DNA from: Epichloe hybrida
Lineage: Eukaryota > Ascomycota > Sordariomycetes > Hypocreales > Clavicipitaceae
Reading direction: 5' to 3'
DNA: 64,000 bases
Assembly: GCA_019022495.1 (NCBI GenBank)
Contig: JAFEKR010000014.1
Coordinates: 496,001 to 560,000, forward strand
This document shows positions 1 through 11,943 of the stretch, one piece after another; position 1 is the first letter of the stretch, and each line of letters starts with the position of its first letter. Under the pieces are notes generated by a model, which saw nothing but the letters and a program-made list of their open reading frames with translations, had not been told where the DNA came from and did not search any database. The position numbers were made by a program, and so were the translations under genes.

Positions 1-417
1 ACGGGCTTATTACGCAGAGGGATGGATGGCGGCGGCGGCGGCGGCGGCGGCGGCGGGGTCACCGATCAGCGGCCACGTTGCCCGAAACAGACTCGGCGGT
101 GGTATGTACTGGACTTTTGGCCGTCATCATCTGCAACTCGTATCCTCTATGAGAAGGCCGTCAGGATCTGCAAATCGTCTCCTCCATGACAAGGTAAATA
201 AGCCCGGACGCGGCTGCGGGTGGGACGTTGATGGACCGGGGGGAGGTAGGCAGTAGAGTAGGTAGTAGGTACGCGTATTGTGCTGTCAATTTCCTCATGC
301 TCGAGGGAGCGTCAACCCCGAGCGGTGTGTATACAGGCAATGTGCGAGAATTTCATACATTGCATCTAACTTGAATAATCCGGCTCATGTCCCATCACAT
401 CAATCGCACCCGTCTCG
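1..417. other. Intergenic, 3' side of AIM6-like gene
   Basis: I see no supportable gene here. Bases 28-57 are a (GGC)n microsatellite of about ten units. The open frames across it give low-complexity Ala/Gly or antisense peptides without domain character. The stretch probably holds the 3' UTR of the AIM6-like gene, whose stop codon is at 418-420 on the minus strand. Confidence 0.6.
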
Positions 418-1940
418 TCAATCGTACCCGTCTCGTTGTCCCCCCCCCTCTTCCGACGCCGTCAATCCCATCAACGTCCGCGTTCTGTTCCTGCCCGACC
501 TGTCGTACAGGTACGCGATGACGAGGGAAGCCACCAGCATGTACGCAGACGAGACACCCATCCAGACGAGCTCCGCCCGGTACGCCCGGTTCCACTCCAG
601 CCTCGCGGCGCTCTCGATGTCGTCGGCGTTGAGCAGGCCGACGCCCTCCTCCACGAGCGCCTGCCAGACGAGATCGCGTCGTGATATGGGCCACGCGGGC
701 GTGCCCCAGTACCTCGATGTCAGGTTCCTGGCCGCGGCCGCCTGCAGCGAGGCGCGCATCTTGCCGCGCTGGCTGGCGCTCAGCGATGTGAGCACCGTGC
801 CGAGTTCGCGCGGGAAGGGAGCCGATGCGGTGTGGAACTTGGCGAGAGGCAGACCTAGCAGCGATTCTGCCTGGCAACCCGGCAGGGTGCCGAAATTCGA
901 CGCGTCGGTGAGCAATCCGAGTGGTGCGTCGAGGAAGCTGTCGGGGTAACGAGATAACGCGTCGCATCCGATGCCCGTGATGTTGGAGGAGGACCTCGCC
1001 AGGTTTCCTGTCCCGACCACGGTGATGGGGCCACGTTTGAGAACCGGTTTCGCCGTAGGGTTCGCCGTCGCGTCGTACTCGAGCCTCGAGAGGTAGCCGC
1101 GCTCCCGCAGAGGTTGCAGCTGCTTGTCCACGACTGGCCAGATGTCGGTTGCGTTTCCCTTGACGTCGAGGAGGAGCACCAGTGTGGTCCCGGGGGAGGA
1201 TTGATACACGCCGTTGGGCACAGGGCCCCGGTCGCCGGGAACATGGACGTGGGCCGGATTGAGCTTGTCCAAGATTTGCTGGAGGGGATCAAGGTACAGC
1301 GACTGCAGAGTGCGCGCTTCGGACAGTTGCGAGGCATGGTGGCCGACCAGCAAGTTGGCCCCGTCGGGCGAAAGCCAGATGTCGGCCTCGACGGACATGC
1401 ATCCGGCCGCGAGGGCCGAGTAAAGCGGCCGCGGGCGCCAATAGTCATTGTGCGAATGGACGGGGACGGGTATCACGGACCGCGAATGGTCTCCCAGGTA
1501 TGTCTGCGGCGTTGGTGGTGCGTTCGCATCGAGCGGGTTGATGGAGATGAAGTTGTGTGATAGGGTCGATCTCATGGCCTTGGGCTGGGCAGCCCATGTG
1601 ATGGCGAGGATGATGGCACTTGTTGGAGAAGGAGCAGAGCCGGATCAGCAACCAGAAAAGTGAGGAGAGGAGAGAAAAAGAAAAGCAACAAGAAAAAGTC
1701 ACCAAATTCTTCCTGCCGGCATGTGTGAGGCGGCGTGAAGGCGGTTGGTCCCTACATGGCAATTCCTGTTCCTCCACTGGCCACGAGCCACAGAAGCAAC
1801 GGCCGGGCGCATGGATGCTCTGCTGCAGGCTTGTTGACCTGGTAGCTCACAATGACACCATTTGCCAGCTTTTCCTCGGACCTGCACGTCGTCGTCGTGG
1901 TTTCCGGAGAGGTATCCGACGTCGGTTGAGCAGTGTCCAT
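418..1940 (-). CDS. AIM6-like membrane PLC-like phosphodiesterase
   Basis: Predicted CDS is complement(join(418..1618,1756..1940)), 461 residues. The family is altered-inheritance-of-mitochondria protein 6, with a PLC-like/glycerophosphodiesterase TIM-barrel fold; its substrate is not established. Seen directly: an N-terminal membrane helix at about residues 47-72, created exactly by the splice I propose (donor GTAGGG at 1755, acceptor CAACAAG ending at 1619). Next comes the HSHNDYW motif (His116, His118), then SVEADIW (Glu139, Asp141) and LVGHH (His155), the expected metal and acid-base residues. A second hydrophobic helix lies near residues 412-434. The ATG at 1940 is the first in-frame Met; the frame continues upstream without one, so a further 5' exon is possible. 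The next gene upstream on the same strand ends at 2449. Length fits filamentous-fungal homologues. The family call is firm and the reaction is inferred. Confidence 0.85.
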
Positions 1941-2448
1941 GCCCGGGTCGTCTATCGGGGAATACACATGTTGGGTTCGAGATACGATGGACGAGACATG
2001 GGACTCTGTGGCGATTTGGGGACGGAAACCATGGGGATGATGTGATGTGACGACTCGGCTTACTATTAGTCACGATGAGTAGCTGCGGAGTGCCGAGTGA
2101 GGGCTGGAACGGTAAACGGCTGGAACGGCACCGAGTCGGTTTGGACGTGGCGGCGGATCCGTCGTCTCGATGGACTCGATGGGGCAAGAACTAGATCATT
2201 GTTTCCGAGTCAGCCCCGGCGAGAGAGACAGACAATTCGGGGTCCAGACGCGCCGGCGCCAGGTTTCGAAGAAAAACAGTGGAGGCGGGTGGGGACAGGT
2301 GGGGACAAGGTGGGGGCGAGGCGGCCCCCCCTGCAATGAATCGTGCTGACCACCGTCTTATGTAATGCCGACGTTCTCGACTAATCACGGGCAAAGACGC
2401 GCAGAGACAGAGAGCGAGAAGGGGGGGGGGGGAGAGACGGAGAAGCCG
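1941..2448. other. Intergenic between AIM6-like and HAD-like genes
   Basis: This is the 5' flank of the AIM6-like gene and the 3' flank of the HAD-like gene, both on the minus strand. No gene is supported. A G-run of about 12 lies near 2420-2431. The overlapping plus-strand open frames are Arg/Pro-rich and look like chance readings of GC-rich DNA. Confidence 0.5.
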
Positions 2449-3822
2449 TCAATTGTCCCCTCTCCTCGTCCTCGCCCTGGACCCGATCCACGGCTCAATG
2501 TTGTCGCCAGCGATCAACAGGTCCTCCCGGAGGCCCGCCGCCTCGGCCACGGTTATCATGGCCGATCGGAGACTGCGCATCGCCTGTCTCGGATGCTCCC
2601 TCGTGAGATGGCCGCAATGCGACCGCAGGCAGGCGGCCGTCGCCCGCAGGATCGGATCCGTGTGCGCGTCCGTGTCCAGATCGAGTCGGGCCATTTCGGC
2701 AAGGATGCTGTGCCTTCGCTCGACCGCGACGACGACGACGACGCAGGGGGGCGGCGACTCATCCCCGCCGCTCGCCTGCTGCTGGTGCCCGCCGCCGGGT
2801 ATCGAGATGCGCAGCTTTGCGCCTGCGCCGGCAATCATGCGCATCATCCCGCCCAGCTCCGTCAGGGCTGCGACGTGGAGCCTCCGGGCAACGTGCACGA
2901 GAACTGTGCCCATCTTCTCGACGAGCAATCTGGCCACCCTCTTGGATACGTAGAAGCCGCCCGCGCGGGGCTCCGTCACCAGGTCCATGCCGAAGCCCTC
3001 GAGCACCACCACCGTGCTGCTGCTGCTGCCGCTGCCCCGGCTGCATGAGATCGTGGGGGCGAACCGCCTTGTCCTGACATGCAGATGGTCGAGCAGCTGG
3101 TCGAAGGATGCCATCGTCCTGGTCCTGGTGCGTTGCTCGGCGCGGCAACACTGGGAGGAGTGCCGGGCAGGAGACGGAGACGGGGACGAGCGCAGCATGA
3201 CCGTCATCCCCGGGTTCGAGACCGAGTTGTTGTGCCGCCGCACGACAACGACGGCGAGCGCCGGATGGTGCATCTGCCCGACGGCATAGTCGAGGAGCTC
3301 GCTGTCCCCGGCGTGCTGCGTAGCCGCATCAGGCGCCGTCACCATGACATCGACGAGGTCCCCGAACCCCAGGAACCTGGCCATGGCCTCGTGCTTCTCC
3401 AACGCGTGCGACGACATGGAGGCAATCTGATAGCCGTCTTCCCGAAGACGTGCCACGGCCCGGACGGACCCCGGCGCCGCTCGACGACTCTTCCCGTAGG
3501 CATCTTTGTAGATGGCGTACAGAGCCTCGACTTCTTCGAGACTCGGCTGTGGCAGACCGTGGTCGGTGAAGAGTTGTTCTGCTTGATCGACATGAGTCCT
3601 CTGCAGAGCCGCGTCCTCGTCCATGTGGAAGAAGCTCTGGTCTCTCGGGAATGGTATCTTGCAGTGGACTCGCGAGGTGACTGACGGGTGGCTATTAATG
3701 CATCGCTGGAGGGCCGAGGCGGCGCACCGCAGAGAGAAGAGGTGGTCGAATAGGCAGTTGTCCATGTCGAAGAGTATCATCTTCATCGCCCTGGGCTGCG
3801 TCATTGTGAGACGCTGTGCCAT
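2449..3822 (-). CDS. HAD-like hydrolase with unrecognised C-terminal half
   Basis: A single uninterrupted frame of 457 residues. Start chosen at the ATG at 3822; the frame is open further upstream but has no better Met. Residues about 15-26 read ILFDMDNCLFD, the HAD motif I with Asp19 and Asp21. The cap region (residues about 80-115, with a HGLPQPSLEEVEALY stretch) and the following IASMSSH and LGFGDLVDVMVTA segments match the order seen in phosphoglycolate-phosphatase-like HADs. The motif II Thr/Ser-Asn-Gly is degenerate, and motifs III and IV are not clear. The second half contains STVVVLEGFGMDLVTEP, a Val-rich helix and a final GDNIEPW that might be a displaced HAD acidic motif; I do not recognise this half. 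The leader is a (GA)n tract. Fusion, frameshift or lineage-specific domain all remain possible. Confidence 0.7.
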   Translation of the reverse strand: MAQRLTMTQPRAMKMILFDMDNCLFDHLFSLRCAASALQRCINSHPSVTSRVHCKIPFPRDQSFFHMDEDAALQRTHVDQAEQLFTDHGLPQPSLEEVEALYAIYKDAYGKSRRAAPGSVRAVARLREDGYQIASMSSHALEKHEAMARFLGFGDLVDVMVTAPDAATQHAGDSELLDYAVGQMHHPALAVVVVRRHNNSVSNPGMTVMLRSSPSPSPARHSSQCCRAEQRTRTRTMASFDQLLDHLHVRTRRFAPTISCSRGSGSSSSTVVVLEGFGMDLVTEPRAGGFYVSKRVARLLVEKMGTVLVHVARRLHVAALTELGGMMRMIAGAGAKLRISIPGGGHQQQASGGDESPPPCVVVVVAVERRHSILAEMARLDLDTDAHTDPILRATAACLRSHCGHLTREHPRQAMRSLRSAMITVAEAAGLREDLLIAGDNIEPWIGSRARTRRGDN

Positions 3823-3845
3823 GGGAGATTTTCTTCTTCCTTTGC

Positions 3846-3876
3846 TCTTTTTCTCTCTCTCTCTCTCTCTCTTTTC
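3846..3876. repeat. (CT)n microsatellite in HAD-gene leader
   Basis: A pyrimidine tract of TTTCTC and CT units lies 24-54 bases upstream of the HAD-like ATG. On the transcript strand it reads as a GA-rich leader. Such tracts are common in fungal promoters and 5' UTRs. Confidence 0.7.
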
Positions 3877-4665
3877 TTCTTCTTCTTTAAATTTTCTCCC
3901 AGAATACAAAGTCAAGTAAGTGTGACTTGTTCATCCCGAAGTAAAGTCGACATTTTGGAATCGTATGACAGGCACACAAGTGATCATTGCGCAATTGGCT
4001 TGGTGCTACTTGACCACCCCCGGCCGGCCGCAATGGGGATGTGGATGTTATCTGTCGTCTAGATGCGTCCGACCCGTGGCTACTGGGCAGGAAGGAGGGG
4101 GTTTTATTTCCTTTTTTTTCGTTTTTTATTATCAATGGCGAAACAGAAATACAACTGTGCTCTGCATCTCTCATATTCTATAAGATTCTTGTCATGATAC
4201 AATGCCCCCGTTTTTTTAGCATTCGTTGTCATGTACTCGGTAAGATGGCGGTCAACAGCAAGCACACAAAGGGGTGGCCAAAGACCCCGACACAAAGGAA
4301 GCTCGGCCCGCCGATTCGGCATTATGATTGGTGTGAACGGGAGCCCTTGAATTGAGGGGTGAATTATTGGTTGCGCCACCTTGGCTTGCCGCCGCAGATG
4401 CGGGATCATGGTTACACATCTTGATCGCCTTTTGTTCTGCTAGAACTCGGTAGCCAGTCGCGAGCCACGACTCACGACTCGCCAATGCTGAATCCTGATG
4501 TCCTGCACTCGTTTGAGGCCGATGGACTTCGAACCGTTCTGACTCGCGACGTCCGTACACCTACCACATCAGCTGTCATGTCACGTCATGCGGCTGACGG
4601 GTTGAAACTTTTGATTGCCATCGCTCGCTTAGTCATTGAAATGTACCCATGTAAAGTATGATCCC
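3877..4665. other. Intergenic between HAD-like and histidine kinase genes
   Basis: This is the upstream region of the HAD-like gene and the 3' flank of the histidine kinase. There are several short T-runs (about 4115-4135, 4210) and no supportable coding region. Confidence 0.5.
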
Positions 4666-7600
4666 CTAATGAACTTCCAGTTCTTCTAGTATGGTGGCGA
4701 ATTTTGTGAGAACCTGTTTCAGAGCCGGGCGCCGAATGGGTTTGCTGAGAAACTCGTTCATGCCGCTTTCCATGCATTCCTTTACGTTACTCTCCTCCGA
4801 GAACGCCGTCAACGCAACAATGGGCGCAACGTATCCCATTTTGCGAATCAAACGCGTTGATTGCAGCCCATCCAGGTTCGGCATCTGGACATCCATGAAT
4901 ACAAGGCCAAACTGTTGGTTCTCTTCCATGTTCGCCTTGACCAACTCGTATGCTTCTTGGCCGTCCTTTGCGATCGTGACGTCGTGCACCTTTTCAAGCT
5001 TGAGCATTCTACTAACAACCTCGACATTGGTTGAGTTGTCATCGGCCACGAGGACCCGCAGCTCGCCACGACCTGCCTTCTCGGCCTTGTCGGCCTTGAC
5101 CTTTTGAATTGCAGCCTTCTTCCGGTCTTCGCTGCTTGTTGGTGGCGGTGTTGGGCTTGGCGCAAAAAAAAGGCGTACTGAGCCCGACCAGGCGGGGTTG
5201 GTTGTTGTCTTTTCTGATCGCGCATCTGTCCGTGCATCTGTTCGTTGGCGCCTCTGGTTCATGAACCAGAATACTGCTGACCGAGTTGCGACGGGATCCT
5301 CCGTTGGCAGAACCAGGGCTGGGCGCTCTGGAACGGGTGCTGCTCGACTCGGTGCTTGGTGCGCCATCTTTGACATGTTTGAGAGGTATTTTCAGCGAAA
5401 ACGTTGAGCCGACGCCTTCGATACTTGTGCAGCTGATGGATCCATCCATGAGTTTGGCGAGTTGAGAGCAGATGCTCAACCCGAGACCCGTGCCGCCAAA
5501 TTTTTTGCTCAGGCCAGAATCAACCTGGACAAATGGCTCAAAGACCTTTTCTTGCATGTCTTTGGGTATGCCCCTCCCGGTGTCCTCCACTTGGAAATCA
5601 AAAAAATATGGCCTGGCGTTCAATCGAGGCGGCGGCGGTGTTGGGGAACGCTCTCTGACATGGACTTGAGAGCCGACCTTGGAGGTCTTGTAGTTATCCA
5701 TCCCATCTCTTCTTGCTGGCGCCCCCGTCGTCGTCGTCGTCGTCGTCGTCGTTGTTGTTGTTGTTGTGGCTTTTGGAATGTAGGACTGTGTAGACCCTGA
5801 GCTTCCTCTGAACCGACTTCGCCCAGCTCTCAAGGAGCTGTTCCGGGAGGACCTGCCTTCTTCACCGTTCGGCCCAATCTCGCCAATGCATCGCATCGTG
5901 AGTAGTATTTTGCCCCCGGCAGGCGTGAACTTCAAGCTGTTACTAACTAGATTGATGATGACCTGCAAGATCCTATGTTGATCTCCCCAAAGATGAGCAT
6001 CTCGCAGGCGACCCATGCCTGGTGGGCTGAGAGCTAGTAATTTCCTTGTCACGCTGGCCTGGTCCCAATTCTCGGCTCCTTGCTCGCTCTCAAAACCGAG
6101 GATACTGACGTCGAAAGCAATACCGCTCTCTCGGGCTTGCTTGTCAAAAATAGACAAGACCTGTGACCTGATGTCGCCCAGTCGAAACTCCCCGTCTTCC
6201 AGCCGAATTTGTTGACTAACCTGATTCTTTGAGAAACTTAAGAGGTCATCAAGAAGGTGCAAAAGCAGTTCCCCTATACCGAGTCAGTCAAACGGGCTGC
6301 TTCATCTTGCCACAGGAGCAAGCTCGGGAATACCTGATCTGTACAAAGTTTTGAGAGAATGCTGTATGCGCAAGATATCATTGTCCTCCATGCAGACGGC
6401 GCATATGCCCATGATGCCGTTCAATGGTGTTTTAAGCTCATGCGAGATGTTTGCAATAAAGAGAGTCTTGCTTTCGTTTGCAGCTTCGGCAGCCTTCTTA
6501 CTAATCTCTAGCTCGCGAGTTCTTTCAGCCACTTTCTCGTCTAAGGATGTGTATTGCTTCGCCAGCTCGTCCGTCATCTCGTTGTACACACCCGTCAGCT
6601 CTGTCAGCTCATCGGTGATGAAATGCTTTCGCTCGTTGACCCGCCCGGGAATTTTGAATGTGCGTCGATGACTGTCAATCTCGGCTTGCGTCATTGCTCG
6701 CCTTCGCTTCAGAAGTTTTCGGCGAAGACCAGCAAAGAATCCCTTGACGGAGGCCGAGGATGATGTTCTTCCCGAGCTCGGCGTGACTTCATCGTGGTCG
6801 TCGAACTCGTCTTCAAATCCTGGCGGGTTGATGGAGTTTTCCGTGGCCGTCTTGAGTCGTCGTATGGGCCTGACGCTGAGGTGTGCGCAGGGAAAGACTA
6901 GAAGCGTGGCAAGTCCGGCCGTTCCAAATACACAAACCAGAAGAATTTTCCGCAGCGCTGCAATCGGTCCGTATGCCTCGCTTCCAGCCTTCTCGACAAT
7001 GATGGCCCAGTCAACAAGCGTGGATTGGGGACGAGCCACTCCGACAGCCACTGGCGCATCCTGCTCGTTTCTGCATGACAATAGTGTTCTGGCGTTGTTC
7101 GGTCGAGGGCTGAACGTATGAAACACATCAAGGATGCCGGCATATTGCGACAGTGCAAACCCGCTGCTGTAATTGCCCGATTTGAAATCTCTTTTCAAGT
7201 GTCGGTCTGCTTGTCCAGGAATCGAAATTGGTGGCAGTACGAATCGAATCTCGGAGTTGCGCAACGAGGCCTTGGTGGGCTGATAGGTTTCGTTCGACGG
7301 AATCACGGGCGCGATGAAATGATTAGAAGGGCTGTCGGGACCAACCAGCAGGACGGTGCCCGTTGATCCCAGTCCTTCCTGGGAAGACTGGACCTCAATG
7401 AGGGATCCAGCCGACACAATCAATGTCATGTAGCCCAGAATGAAACCCTGGACATTGAGCGACCGAACAGGAATGGTCAATGACATGAGCGCGAACGACT
7501 CGTTGATCATCAAAGGTCCAAGGAGAAGCCCGCCGTTATCGCTTACCCTGACTCCTGGAAAGGCATTTGCGCCAACGGCCGGCGTGGTCGGTACATGGGG

Positions 7601-8143
7601 GTTAGGGTAACCCAGATCTTGGTAAGACACGTTGGGATAGAGTGAAGGCGGGTATCCATATTCCGTGTCGCTCAAATTTGCTCTTGAGCCATTGGGTGTT
7701 AGATGAGGCAAAGGGATGTTCTGCACTTGTGACCCGACACCGGCGCCTGTCACATTGAGCAGGCCGCCGGGCTTTGCGCCAGTCTGGTTCCTGGAGTATA
7801 ACCTTGCTTGGAGCAATCCAGTGAGGCGATTCGTGCTCATGGCGCTCTCCAAATCGGACCGGGCAGCGGCGAACGGGTCGGTCGCATTTTCGTTGTAAAA
7901 ATCAACATATGCCTGTTGCAGAAGGAGGCGAGTGGACACCGTCTGGCTGATGGTCCCGAGCAAGTCGAGTTCAGAATCGACCCTGGAAGCTTTTAGCGAC
8001 GCCGTCAGAGAGAGACCGTCGGACTCGACATCGGTGACGAAATTGTGGACGTAGATCCATGTTGGAATCGACACAATAGTCAAGGCAATCAGCACTGCAA
8101 GCAGCACGAGTGCGGCCAGCTGATCTCTGATGGAAATCCTCAT
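4666..8143 (-). CDS. Sln1/TcsB-type hybrid histidine kinase, frameshifted
   Basis: Group VI fungal hybrid sensor kinase, the osmosensor at the top of the HOG MAPK phosphorelay. Exons are 6334..8143 and 4666..6273; the intron has donor GTATTC at 6333 and acceptor TATAG at 6274. Residues 9-30 form TM1. A long extracellular domain with several N-x-S/T sites follows, then TM2 at about 398-423 and a HAMP-like segment. A coiled coil ending in [10 protein letters not shown] precedes the H-box [13 protein letters not shown] (His568). The N-box is near Asn711, the G1 box VEDTGRGIP near 832 and the G2 box FGGTGLGLS near 862. The receiver is intact in another frame: DD about 1014, phospho-acceptor Asp about 1064, Lys about 1114. 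A run of eight A at 5164-5171 causes the frame change; with seven, the reading is continuous (1138 residues). As written, the protein stops at 5039 (about 1014 residues) and lacks its receiver. A sequence error is likelier than a true mutation. Confidence 0.9.
5725..5767. repeat. Trinucleotide repeat encoding a poly-Thr tract
   Basis: (CGT)n followed by (TGT)n on the plus strand encodes 14 or more consecutive threonines at about residues 773-786 of the histidine kinase, between its N-box and G1 box. This is a likely length-variable insert in the ATP-binding domain. Confidence 0.85.
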
Positions 8144-9298
8144 TTTTTTTCTGGTAGGCACTAGGTAGGTCTTTTTTGTTTGTGTCTTTTGAAGGCTTCG
8201 AGTGACCAGGGCCGCTAGCGGCTGACTTGTCAACTTTGGCGAAGCATCATCCGATCTGATGGAGTCTGGGCCGTTCCTTTCCTCGGGAGGAAAGCTCGTA
8301 TCACATGGCCATTCCACATTCCGCACTCCATTACAGCATCGTATGGTTGAAGCTCTCGATGGCTTGATGTGCCAAGATACCGTTGTGCTTCTCGCTGTGG
8401 CAGGCGCAGTCGCGCATCACTTTGAAAAGTCGATGCTGCGTCGGAGCGGAGATGGGAACCACGATGAACGGAGACGTCGGAAGAACAATTTGTCGGGTTC
8501 CGGCAATAGGCTCGCAGTGCAGTCAGTGCGTGCCAACATGGCAACAAGTAATCCGTAATCTGGTGGCTTTTCGCCCGGTCACGGCAAATCTGTTGAAGGT
8601 TGAGACAGATGGTTCAGCTCGGCGCGCTGTGATGGGGATGGACCGCGGTCTAGGCCTTCGATGCTGCATCTCTGGCGCAAGACAATCCGGCAGACGTCGC
8701 CAGCTCTGGTCTTTATAAAAGGGGGGGCAAAAGGAAGCAAAAAAATAAAAAAGAGGCTGCTGCGAAGGATCAGGATCGATATGCGCACGACTGAATCGGG
8801 GCAAGATGACAATGTGACGGTGCCAAACACGGCCAGACTGCAAGTGCATCCGCATCCTGACGAAACTTTAATCCGTAAAGCTCCCAACGTTCCGCGAGCC
8901 AACGGCGTGACGTGACGTGACCAGACCAGGGGCCCCTTGTTTGGAACCGTGAGACAAGGAATGGATGCCCCAACAAGTTCCCTGCCTTCCCGTTTTCCGA
9001 TGAGGCAAGGCGGACGCGACGCGTGATTGGACCACATTGACACGTGATTGGACCTTATTTCATGGTGCGGGGTGGGCGGGTCTCTCGCGTCAGCTCTAGG
9101 CAAGGCAAAGATTGAACAGACAGTGAAGTCGAAAAGAGAGTTTCTTTTGTCTACGATAATGAATGGCCTTCACTGTGCACGCGCGCTGGACGAACGCACC
9201 ATGCCGTCCGTGTCGTGATTGTCATCGGATTACACGACGCTGTGCATGACATGCACAGTCCGGCTTATTTCCTGTTTCCCGCAGGACCCAGCTCCCCC
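8144..9298. other. Promoter region of the histidine kinase
   Basis: This is 1.15 kb upstream of the kinase ATG and downstream of the DUF1275 stop codon. The kinase frame stays open to 8326 but the conserved N-terminus begins at 8143, so this is probably leader sequence. No separate gene is supported. Confidence 0.5.
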
Positions 9299-10271
9299 TC
9301 AAACTACGAAGTCGGATTCCGGTTTCCAGAAGTACCAACAACATGCCATGACGAGTTTGATGCCTGCCACGGTCCAGAGAGAAGGGCCTACGTTGCCTGC
9401 GGCCTTGGAAATCCAGCCTCCACAAATGGCGCCGACGAGAGTCAGGACGAAAGCGATGAAGCGCCGGTTTCGCTTGTCATTTCTCCCCGTGGTAAACAAG
9501 GCTGGGTCCGACATGAGGTCACAGAGCATGCTCGTGACAACGACCGTGGGCACCTCACCGACCTTCAACGTCCGGCTGCCAACAATCTGGCCGGCCGCCT
9601 GGGAGCTCAACAAAGCAATGATGATGAGTTCCTTGAAGTCGACACGGGTGGATGTTCGTTTTGGTGGGTAAGAGCCGTCAATGACACGCCCCTGGATGAA
9701 TGCAGCCGCCACGATGACCATAAGGGACTGGAGGAAAAAGGAGAGCATCAAAATGCCGCGACGCCGACCACCCAGACGGAGAGAGAGACGAGAGAAGGCA
9801 AATGAGCCGAGGACGAAGAAGGCGATGGAGCAGAGCGAGCGAGCCCATCCGTACGGCTTGTTGTTGTAGCCCGAGGTTCCAAGGGCGAGAAATATGGTGT
9901 TGCCTCAAGTGTAAACCACGTGTGAGTAGATCTTGTAGAGCCAATGCCTTGTATAGGTGCTTACCGGTTTGCATGGAGACGAAGGTTCCGTATGCTGCGC
10001 ATCACGTTAGAAGCCAGAGCCGTGATCCGTGTCACCGTGTGCGAGCTTGGGAGTCGATGGATTCAAGTTGCTGCTCACCATTGTAGATGGTGCCATCTGT
10101 CAGGCCCGAGACGAAGCAGCAGGCGAGCAAGGGGACGTAAGCATGTTCGAGGTCGACATTTTCAGAAAATTTGTCCCAGACGCTGCCATTCTTGCTGGGC
10201 CGGTCCGTCTTGTCGGAATCGTACTTGACAGCGCCGTCGGCAGTGTCCTTGTTCGGTGGGCTGTTATTCAT
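9299..10271 (-). CDS. DUF1275 (YoaK-like) membrane protein
   Basis: Predicted CDS is complement(join(9299..9903,9965..9994,10079..10271)), 275 residues. Exon 1 ends at AATG/GTGAGC. The 30-bp microexon 2 encodes AYGTFVSMQT. Exon 3 starts after CTTGAG. These splices join a continuous DUF1275 domain: AYVPLLACCFVSGLTDG, then YGTFVSMQTGNTIFLALG, then SLCSIAFFVLGSFAFSRLS and further hydrophobic helices to WTVAGIKLVMACCWYFWKP. About six membrane segments are visible. The family is widespread in fungi and bacteria; a transport role is often proposed but not proven. The ATG at 10271 was preferred over a non-homologous in-frame Met farther upstream. It stands alone, with no functional neighbour. Confidence 0.85.
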
Positions 10272-11943
10272 CGGAGCACATGTGAGGGACGTTGATGTGT
10301 TTAGAATGCGCGCGCGCATTTTGTGACCGGAAGGGCAGTTAAGTTTTTTTTTTTTTTTTTTTCTTTTGCTCCCCTCCCTCTTCTCCCTCTCCTCTCCTCT
10401 GGGTCGGCCCTCTCCCTGGTTACTGGAACCTACCTACCTACCCTAGCCTTTGACGAACCAGTTGACAAACGGGCGGAGAAAACTGGAGCAACGGGGCAAT
10501 TTGACGGGCGAGCGAGCATTCGGCCATTTTCCAATCGCGCCATGCAGACCCGCTTGTAAATTGTGGAGCAATGCGTGAGCGACCGACCTATTGGGGCAAA
10601 TTTGCGTTTGGCGTGGCTTGATCGGCCAACCACGTCGCTTTATCATCTGAAGGGGGTTGTCTGCGGTCGTCTGCGGTTGTCTCCGGTTACCTCCCAATGT
10701 CTAGTGCTGATGGGAAAGATTCGAAAGCCTCGATCAAATGAAGTCATACAGGCGTCAGCGTTGGAGGCCGGAGTGATGACGGCAACAATATGACCCCTTT
10801 GCCCCGAAAACAAGCATCTTGGATGCAACGCAGCACGGCGTCGCATCGTGCTTGGGTTGACCCCGTCTGTGAAACCTTGTTGGCAAATCCGGCAACGTCT
10901 ACATATATGTGCTGGACTGTGAATGCAGGCCGACTGCGTCCCGCAGCTCTTCACAGACTGCTGCGAAGTCTAATAACCTCATCTGCACGTCGTCACCTGG
11001 TCACACTCGTTCACTTTTGGCACAATTTGCGACGTGGACGCCTGGGCCTATCATGATGTGTCCGTCTGATGTGCTCTCGTCGATTCTCGTATCCCAATCT
11101 CTGCCTGACGCCGTCCAAGGCTCCCCCAGCATAGAATGAATGATTTGGGTGGCCGGAAATGGGAGACTTCATCCATCGACACATTCTACTCTTCCATCAT
11201 CAGGCTTCGTTCAACACCCCGTGCTCAACCCGGCCGGGACCATCGTTGGTGCTTGGCAACGGACCGTCGGTGGAGCTACACTCCACTCCGTTGTACAGGT
11301 TGTTTGGTGATTCATACAACAGCAGCAAGTTCACATTGCCAGAGACACGACAATGCGGCGATTGGCGGAAAAGAGGAGAATAAAAGCCTCCAGACCATAG
11401 CCTAGACCCGCAGGGTCATGCGTCCGCATGTTTGTACAACTTATTCCGACGAGAGGTGATAGGGGGCTGGGGGGGTGTGGGCGAGTGTAAAAAGTGCCAA
11501 ACTTTGTATCGGTGATTTTAAGCTATTCGCAAACCCCAGAATGCTCGTCGGAGTAAGTAGGCCATGCTGACCATCAGCTATCAGCCAATAGACGACCAAA
11601 AGACTTGAGACACGACACTAAGACAGTGTTATTTTATAAGCTTACTTGCTGGCGGTGTCACATTTCAGGTCGACCAATCCGTGGCGAGGAGAGAAAGGCT
11701 CGCCAAGACCAGTATGTACAAGTAGGTATGTGCCGCTGGCAGAAGTACATGATGCTGTAACAGAATTTCAACTCCCCATCGTGTACTTTCTCATCATGGT
11801 CTTGAGCGGTATCCCCGACGCAGGTTCCAATTCGTTCCGTGAAAAGAGAACATGACGACTGAACTACTCCGTACGCACGGTTAACCCCCCCCCTCTCCCC
11901 CCTTCTCTCTTGGCAGATTGAGAGGGCTACCTACTGGCTGAGT
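10272..11943. other. Intergenic, promoter of the OAH-type gene
   Basis: About 1.7 kb separates the divergent DUF1275 and OAH-type genes. A T-run lies at about 10343-10361, next to CT-rich DNA. Open frames inside it (for example around 11136-11405) have no recognisable domain or neighbouring exon. I see no gene here. Confidence 0.5.

Noticed and set aside
278..949. Plus-strand open frame of 223 codons
   Set aside because: It lies antisense to the well-supported AIM6-like gene and is a by-product of its GC-rich codons.
2365..3048. Plus-strand open frame antisense to the HAD-like gene
   Set aside because: Low-complexity Arg/Ala/His text; the minus-strand frame has recognisable HAD motifs and is longer.
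8230..9103. Several open frames upstream of the histidine kinase
   Set aside because: No domain, no consistent splice partners, and none continues across an exon boundary.
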